Below the pieces are notes generated by a model that did not search any database, was not told the origin of the DNA, and worked only from the letters and a program-made list of their open reading frames with translations. The translations under genes and the position numbers were made by a program. A stretch of DNA of 17,310 nucleotides, taken from NCBI GenBank assembly GCA_018057635.1, contig JAGPDJ010000012.1, positions 1 through 17,310 of the forward strand. Direction: 5' to 3'. Positions 13,365 through 17,310 of this stretch are shown here, piece by piece (position 1 is the stretch's first letter; each line of letters starts with the position of its first letter). The stretch is from Ferruginibacter sp. Lineage in GTDB: Bacteria > Bacteroidota > Bacteroidia > Chitinophagales > Chitinophagaceae.

Positions 13365-14909
13365 ATGAAAAAAATACAATCTGCACTTATTTCAGTTTTT
13401 TATAAAGACGGGCTTGAAAATATTATCCGGCAACTGAATAGCCTGGGAGTTACTATTTACAGCACCGGTGGCACTCAAAAATTCATTGAAGATCTCAAGG
13501 TGCCATGTATACCGGTTGAAACACTAACCAGTTATCCGTCAATTTTAGGTGGCCGTGTTAAAACATTGCATCCTTCTGTATTCGGAGGTATTCTTGGCCG
13601 GAGAGACAATGATACCGATCTGCAGGAGATGAAAAATTTTAATATTCCTGAGATCGACCTTGTGATCGTTGATCTTTATCCATTTGAAGAAACACTAAGA
13701 TCTGTAAATGGCATTTCATTTCAGGGTACTGAACAGGAAAAGGAAAAAGCTGTTATTGAAAAAATTGATATCGGTGGGCCATCCATGATCCGGGCGGCTG
13801 CCAAGAATTTCAGCCACCTGTTGGTTGTTGCCGCAAAAAAGGATTATCAGACACTTGAAAATTTGCTGACAGAGCAAAAAGGCATGTCAACACTTGAACA
13901 AAGAAAATATTTTGCTTCCAGGGCTTTTGAAGTGGTAGCCCATTATGATGTGGCTATTGCCAAATATTTCAATCCTGCTGAATCCATGTATTTTTTAGAA
14001 TCAGTCAATAATCCATTACCTATGCGTTATGGCGAGAATCCACACCAGTCGGGTGTGTTTTTTGGCGACCTGGAAAAACTATTCGAACAACTGAACGGCA
14101 AAACACTTTCCTATAATAACCTGGTGGATGTGGATGCAGCGATGGCTCTGATCGGGGAATTTGGTAAAGAAGAATCCATTTTTGCCATCATAAAACATAC
14201 AAATGTATGTGGAATTGCAGCCAGGGAATCTGTGAAGAAAAGCTGGGATGCGGCATTGGCCGGAGATCCGGAAAGCGCTTTTGGCGGTGTATTGGTTTGT
14301 AATGCAGAAATAGATAAAAGCACAGCACTGGCGATAAATGAAATATTTTTTGAAGTGTTGATTGCCCCTTCTTTTAATCTGGAAGCATTGGAAATATTAA
14401 AAACAAAAAAGAACCGCATTGTCTTACAGTTAAAAACCCAGCCTGAACGCAGGGAACAATATAAATCTGTATTGAATGGCATATTGATACAGGGTTTAGA
14501 TGCGGGCAATTTTGCAGAATGGAACGAAACAGGAGGAAGAGAAACGACCAACGCCGAAAAAGAAGACCTTGTTTTTGCAAACCTGGTTTGCAAACATTTG
14601 AAAAGTAATGCCATTGCGCTTGTAAAAAATAAACAACTGGTTGGAAAAGGCTGCGGACAAACCAGCAGGATAGATGCGCTGCGGCATGCAATAGAAAAGG
14701 CAACACAATTCAATTTTGAGTTGGGGGGGGCAGTTCTGGCAAGTGATGCATTTTTCCCGTTCGATGATTGTGTGAAAATTGCTCATGATGCCGGAATCAC
14801 AGCCTTCATTCAACCGGGTGGTTCAATCAGGGATGAAGATTCTATTGCTTATTGTAAAGCAAATGATTTGCCAATGGTACTTACAGGCATGCGGCATTTC
14901 AGGCATTGA
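13365..14909 (+). CDS. purH: Bifunctional AICAR transformylase / IMP cyclohydrolase
   Basis: PurH carries out the last two steps of purine synthesis: formylation of AICAR with 10-formyl-tetrahydrofolate, then ring closure to IMP. The N-terminal MGS-like cyclohydrolase domain (about 1-190) has STGGTQKFIED, GGRVKTLHPSVFGGIL and VIVDLYPFEETL. The C-terminal transformylase domain has YGENPHQSG, LSYNNLVDVDAA, IKHTNVCG (K277 and H278, the catalytic pair; the common form is KHTNPCG), GCGQTSRIDA and QPGGSIRDED, and ends with LTGMRHFRH. Its 514 residues are normal. The coding sequence holds a run of eight G at 14723-14730 with the frame intact. The gene lies 47 bases after comEC and 28 bases before the transporter gene, so read-through transcription is possible. 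Confidence 0.97.
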   Translation: MKKIQSALISVFYKDGLENIIRQLNSLGVTIYSTGGTQKFIEDLKVPCIPVETLTSYPSILGGRVKTLHPSVFGGILGRRDNDTDLQEMKNFNIPEIDLVIVDLYPFEETLRSVNGISFQGTEQEKEKAVIEKIDIGGPSMIRAAAKNFSHLLVVAAKKDYQTLENLLTEQKGMSTLEQRKYFASRAFEVVAHYDVAIAKYFNPAESMYFLESVNNPLPMRYGENPHQSGVFFGDLEKLFEQLNGKTLSYNNLVDVDAAMALIGEFGKEESIFAIIKHTNVCGIAARESVKKSWDAALAGDPESAFGGVLVCNAEIDKSTALAINEIFFEVLIAPSFNLEALEILKTKKNRIVLQLKTQPERREQYKSVLNGILIQGLDAGNFAEWNETGGRETTNAEKEDLVFANLVCKHLKSNAIALVKNKQLVGKGCGQTSRIDALRHAIEKATQFNFELGGAVLASDAFFPFDDCVKIAHDAGITAFIQPGGSIRDEDSIAYCKANDLPMVLTGMRHFRH

Positions 14910-14937
14910 TTTAGTATAACATTTATCTTTTCAGGTT

Positions 14938-15873
14938 ATGCAGAGAATAAAAAATGCAGAGGGGAAAGGGAAGGGGTATTTTGCGCTGTTTATTACGAGT
15001 ACGGTATGGGGTACAACCTGGGTTGCCAGTAAGATAGGTATCAGTGAAATGCCGGCATTGCAAATGGCTTATATCAGGCAGTTCATTGCGGGTTTGTGTT
15101 TTGTTGGATTCTTTATGTGGTATAAGAAATTTTCATTGCCAACACCCAGGCAGTTCAGGTGGATAACGGTAATGGCTATACTCATGTTTGTTTTGGCAAA
15201 CGGACTAAGCACCTGGAGTTTAAAGTATATTCCTACAGGTTTGAGCGCTTTAATAGGTGCACTTTACCCGTTAAGTGTGGTGATCATAGAACGGGTATTT
15301 TTTAAAAGCAAAAAAATGACGGTCCTCACATTCATAGGCCTTTTCCTGGGAATCACTGGCGTTGGTATCGTATTTTACGAAAATGCATTTAATAATTTGA
15401 GCCCTTCTTTTTTTATCGGATTAAGTTTATCTGTAATTGCCATGCTTTCCTGGAGTTTTGGCACCATATTTATAACAAGGAATAAGGAAAATATCAATCC
15501 TTATTATGGTACTGGCTGGCAAATGTTAATCAGTTCTTTTATACTTTTAATTGTTGCGGAAATCTTTCAGCCTACTGTACCCTTTTCACAGGTATCGTTA
15601 AAAGTGTGGCTGGTGATATTGTACCTTGTTTTATTCGGGTCCATTCTCAGTTTTGTTGCATTCATTTATACAATAAAAAAACTACCTGCTGCTATTTCAT
15701 CCTTGTATGCATATATAAACCCACTGGTAGCAATGGTTGTTGCCGCATTGATATTAAATGAAAAACTTACTATCAATATATTATGGGGTGCCATTGTTAC
15801 ACTTATTGGTGTTTACCTGGTAAACTTCAGCATCAGGAAAAGTGAAAAGATCATCCTTGAACCTGAGATATAA
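14938..15873 (+). CDS. EamA (DMT superfamily) transporter
   Basis: A 311-residue inner-membrane protein with about ten hydrophobic helices and two tandem EamA repeats (about 15-150 and 160-300). The first repeat carries the typical start FALFITSTVWGTTWVASKIG and PALQMAYIRQFIAG. The second carries SWSFGTIFITR and the end motif SSLYAYINPLVAMVVAALILNE. Family members export amino acids, metabolites or nucleotides in exchange for protons, but the substrate cannot be told from sequence. The last 23 bases overlap the 3' end of the opposing polysaccharide deacetylase gene. The ATG follows the purH stop after 28 bases. Confidence 0.92.
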   Translation: MQRIKNAEGKGKGYFALFITSTVWGTTWVASKIGISEMPALQMAYIRQFIAGLCFVGFFMWYKKFSLPTPRQFRWITVMAILMFVLANGLSTWSLKYIPTGLSALIGALYPLSVVIIERVFFKSKKMTVLTFIGLFLGITGVGIVFYENAFNNLSPSFFIGLSLSVIAMLSWSFGTIFITRNKENINPYYGTGWQMLISSFILLIVAEIFQPTVPFSQVSLKVWLVILYLVLFGSILSFVAFIYTIKKLPAAISSLYAYINPLVAMVVAALILNEKLTINILWGAIVTLIGVYLVNFSIRKSEKIILEPEI

Positions 15874-17134
15874 ATTTTGTATACATTTCTTTCCACCCGG
15901 TAAATTGTTTATCAGTTCCCAGGAAATTATTATGGAATATACTGATGAAGAAGCCATTCACTTTTTTACATTCATTTAAATAATATTGTAGTTCTTCCAA
16001 AGCCTGGCCGGCATCTAAATCTTGTTCATAAAAACTATTGGCATCCATATAACAAAACGGATAAAGCTGCAATGATGTAGTTTTTTCAGTTGTCAGATCA
16101 TACCAGTAAAATGTTGAAGCCACAGATGCCCTGAATCCATTAATGCTTCCATATCCCATAGTATAATCTGCTTCAATACCGGCTTTGATTAATTCCTGGT
16201 AGGTCTGGGGCATCGACATTTTTAAATAATGTTGTCTTGAAATATTCACCTCCATTTTCCCGGCTGTTTCCAGGATTTTTTTCTCTTTTAACAAGATAGA
16301 AAAATTATTATTACTTCTCCAGGAAGGATGAAGGCCTGACCTGTATTTTTTGGCATGCCTTTTTATCAATTGCCACATGGCATTGGAATAAGGAGAAATA
16401 TTTTTGTCATACAAACTGCCTGATGTGGCAACCAGGAAAAAATAGACAGGATTTAAGTTGAATTCAGTGTGCAGTTTGTCCATAAAATCAAAACTGTCAA
16501 ACGGGTCTTTTTTTAATCCGGCTAACACAGCCAGCCTTTCCAGTGAAGGAGATTTTATAAAGCCTCCTAAATTTCTTATAAAACCTTTGTGTTTGAAAGA
16601 GTAGGCAATATCAATATCATAAGTGGGAAGAAAATTGAAGGTTTTTGTTTTAAATGTTAATGCAGGAAAGATTTTTTTCAATGAAGAAGAAAAATCAGTC
16701 AGCCAGATATTTATGACCGGTTTATTTAAAAATCCTTCTTTAAAGGAAATAGAATTTTCATGGGCAAACCTTCCATACATATCTTTTTCATGAGGCAGGT
16801 ATTCCTCATACCGGCTGAGTAAATAAAATATGGCAGCAAAAATATCAAATGGAAAATCTGAGTCACTGGTTTTGAAAAATGCTTTGTAATTATTTAAATC
16901 AACACAATTAATTGTTTGTTCTTTGATGTCTTGTTCAAATAGCAGTGATTGCGATTTAATTGTATATGCATCTTCCATCCGGCTATTGCTGTAATTGATT
17001 TTTGCGCCGGCATGATTTCTGAAAGATTCGCTGTCGATTGTTATTTTGTAATCTAAGCCAAATTGTTCTTTGAATATAAAATCACAGGTATACTGTAACC
17101 GGGAGGAAGTAATATCTGAATATACTAATAACAT
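15851..17134 (-). CDS. Polysaccharide deacetylase-family protein with N-terminal DUF7033-like domain
   Basis: A 427-residue protein of a layout common in Bacteroidota: an N-terminal region of ~120 residues with FPFDIFAAIFYLLSRYEEY (94-112), then a NodB-like barrel starting LPTYDIDIAYSFKHKG (169-184), where D173 and D175 sit at the position of the NodB catalytic and metal aspartates. Later come GLHPSWRSN and SRQHYLKMSMPQTYQ, where one or two histidines could complete the metal site. NodB-type enzymes remove acetyl groups from N-acetylglucosamine polymers; here the motifs diverge from classical NodB, so the activity is only likely. No signal peptide is seen. It ends 23 bases inside the transporter gene and is preceded by an unidentified minus-strand gene. 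Confidence 0.8.
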   Translation of the reverse strand: MLLVYSDITSSRLQYTCDFIFKEQFGLDYKITIDSESFRNHAGAKINYSNSRMEDAYTIKSQSLLFEQDIKEQTINCVDLNNYKAFFKTSDSDFPFDIFAAIFYLLSRYEEYLPHEKDMYGRFAHENSISFKEGFLNKPVINIWLTDFSSSLKKIFPALTFKTKTFNFLPTYDIDIAYSFKHKGFIRNLGGFIKSPSLERLAVLAGLKKDPFDSFDFMDKLHTEFNLNPVYFFLVATSGSLYDKNISPYSNAMWQLIKRHAKKYRSGLHPSWRSNNNFSILLKEKKILETAGKMEVNISRQHYLKMSMPQTYQELIKAGIEADYTMGYGSINGFRASVASTFYWYDLTTEKTTSLQLYPFCYMDANSFYEQDLDAGQALEELQYYLNECKKVNGFFISIFHNNFLGTDKQFTGWKEMYTKFISQVQG

Positions 17135-17170
17135 TTTCTTTTAAACAGCCGTGGTTACAAGTTAAAATAG

Positions 17171-17310
17171 CTATTGATTTTTATGCCTTTCTTTCCACAT
17201 TTCGTTAAATGTCTTTGCACTGAAATCAAGATCACCCCTGTTTTTATTCCAGTCTTTAAACAGGCTGTTTACGATCTTGTTTTTTAATTTTCCATTGCCC
17301 ATATTCATCA
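17171..17310 (-). CDS. C-terminal end of an unidentified protein (partial)
   Basis: An open frame runs in from the right edge and ends at TAG (17173-17171). The last 45 residues are hydrophilic and basic, starting NMGNGKLKNKIVNSLFKDWN and ending FNEMWKERHKNQ. An ATG at 17308 could be a start, but its place at the very edge makes an internal methionine as likely. I do not recognise the family. The gene shares strand with the deacetylase gene and lies 36 bases upstream of it, so the two may be in one operon. Confidence 0.5.
   Translation of the reverse strand, partial: MNMGNGKLKNKIVNSLFKDWNKNRGDLDFSAKTFNEMWKERHKNQ

Overview
The window reads as a chromosomal segment of a Bacteroidota bacterium, most likely of the family Chitinophagaceae. 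The protein families and their sequence style fit this group. So do promoters of the Bacteroidota type (TTTG, about 20 bases, then TAnnTTTG), weak or absent Shine-Dalgarno sequences, an AT-rich base composition and a CarB without an allosteric domain. No tRNA, rRNA, transposase, phage gene or CRISPR array was found.

Layout. On the left, rsfS (ribosome silencing factor, cut by the window edge) diverges from birA (biotin protein ligase). A tight three-gene operon follows on the minus strand: an exported M23 peptidase, a Bcp-type peroxiredoxin and a small HELCH-motif protein, with overlapping starts and stops. A MORN-repeat lipoprotein-like or secreted protein diverges from it. The centre (4.5-11.1 kb) is the striking part. 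The carbamoyl-phosphate synthetase large subunit is split into two separate genes, carB1 (carboxyphosphate plus oligomerisation domains) and carB2 (carbamoyl-phosphate domain), with 3.7 kb between them. The interval holds four co-directional genes: a NodU/CmcH/TobZ/SxtI-type O-carbamoyltransferase, a membrane-anchored SGNH hydrolase-like protein, a 50-residue DUF5989/SxtK-like membrane protein and an SxtJ-like membrane protein. To the right, a perfect 24-bp hairpin closes the carB2 unit. It is followed by comEC (DNA uptake channel), purH (last two steps of IMP synthesis) and an EamA-type transporter, all on the plus strand. A polysaccharide deacetylase-like gene converges on the transporter, and the tail of an unidentified gene lies at the right edge.

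How the central genes may work together. CarB1 and CarB2 keep every catalytic residue I checked, and in E. coli CarB numbering they join without loss or duplication (the N half ends at 546; C-half residue n corresponds to n+543). They should therefore assemble with CarA (not in the window) into a working synthetase. Its product, carbamoyl phosphate, is the donor used by the carbamoyltransferase encoded between the halves. Only carB1 has a clear consensus promoter. carB2 starts 5 bases after the SxtJ-like gene, so its expression seems tied to that of the carbamoyltransferase module. The acceptor that is carbamoylated cannot be read from the sequence. The membrane proteins and the SGNH protein suggest a cell-envelope or exported product.
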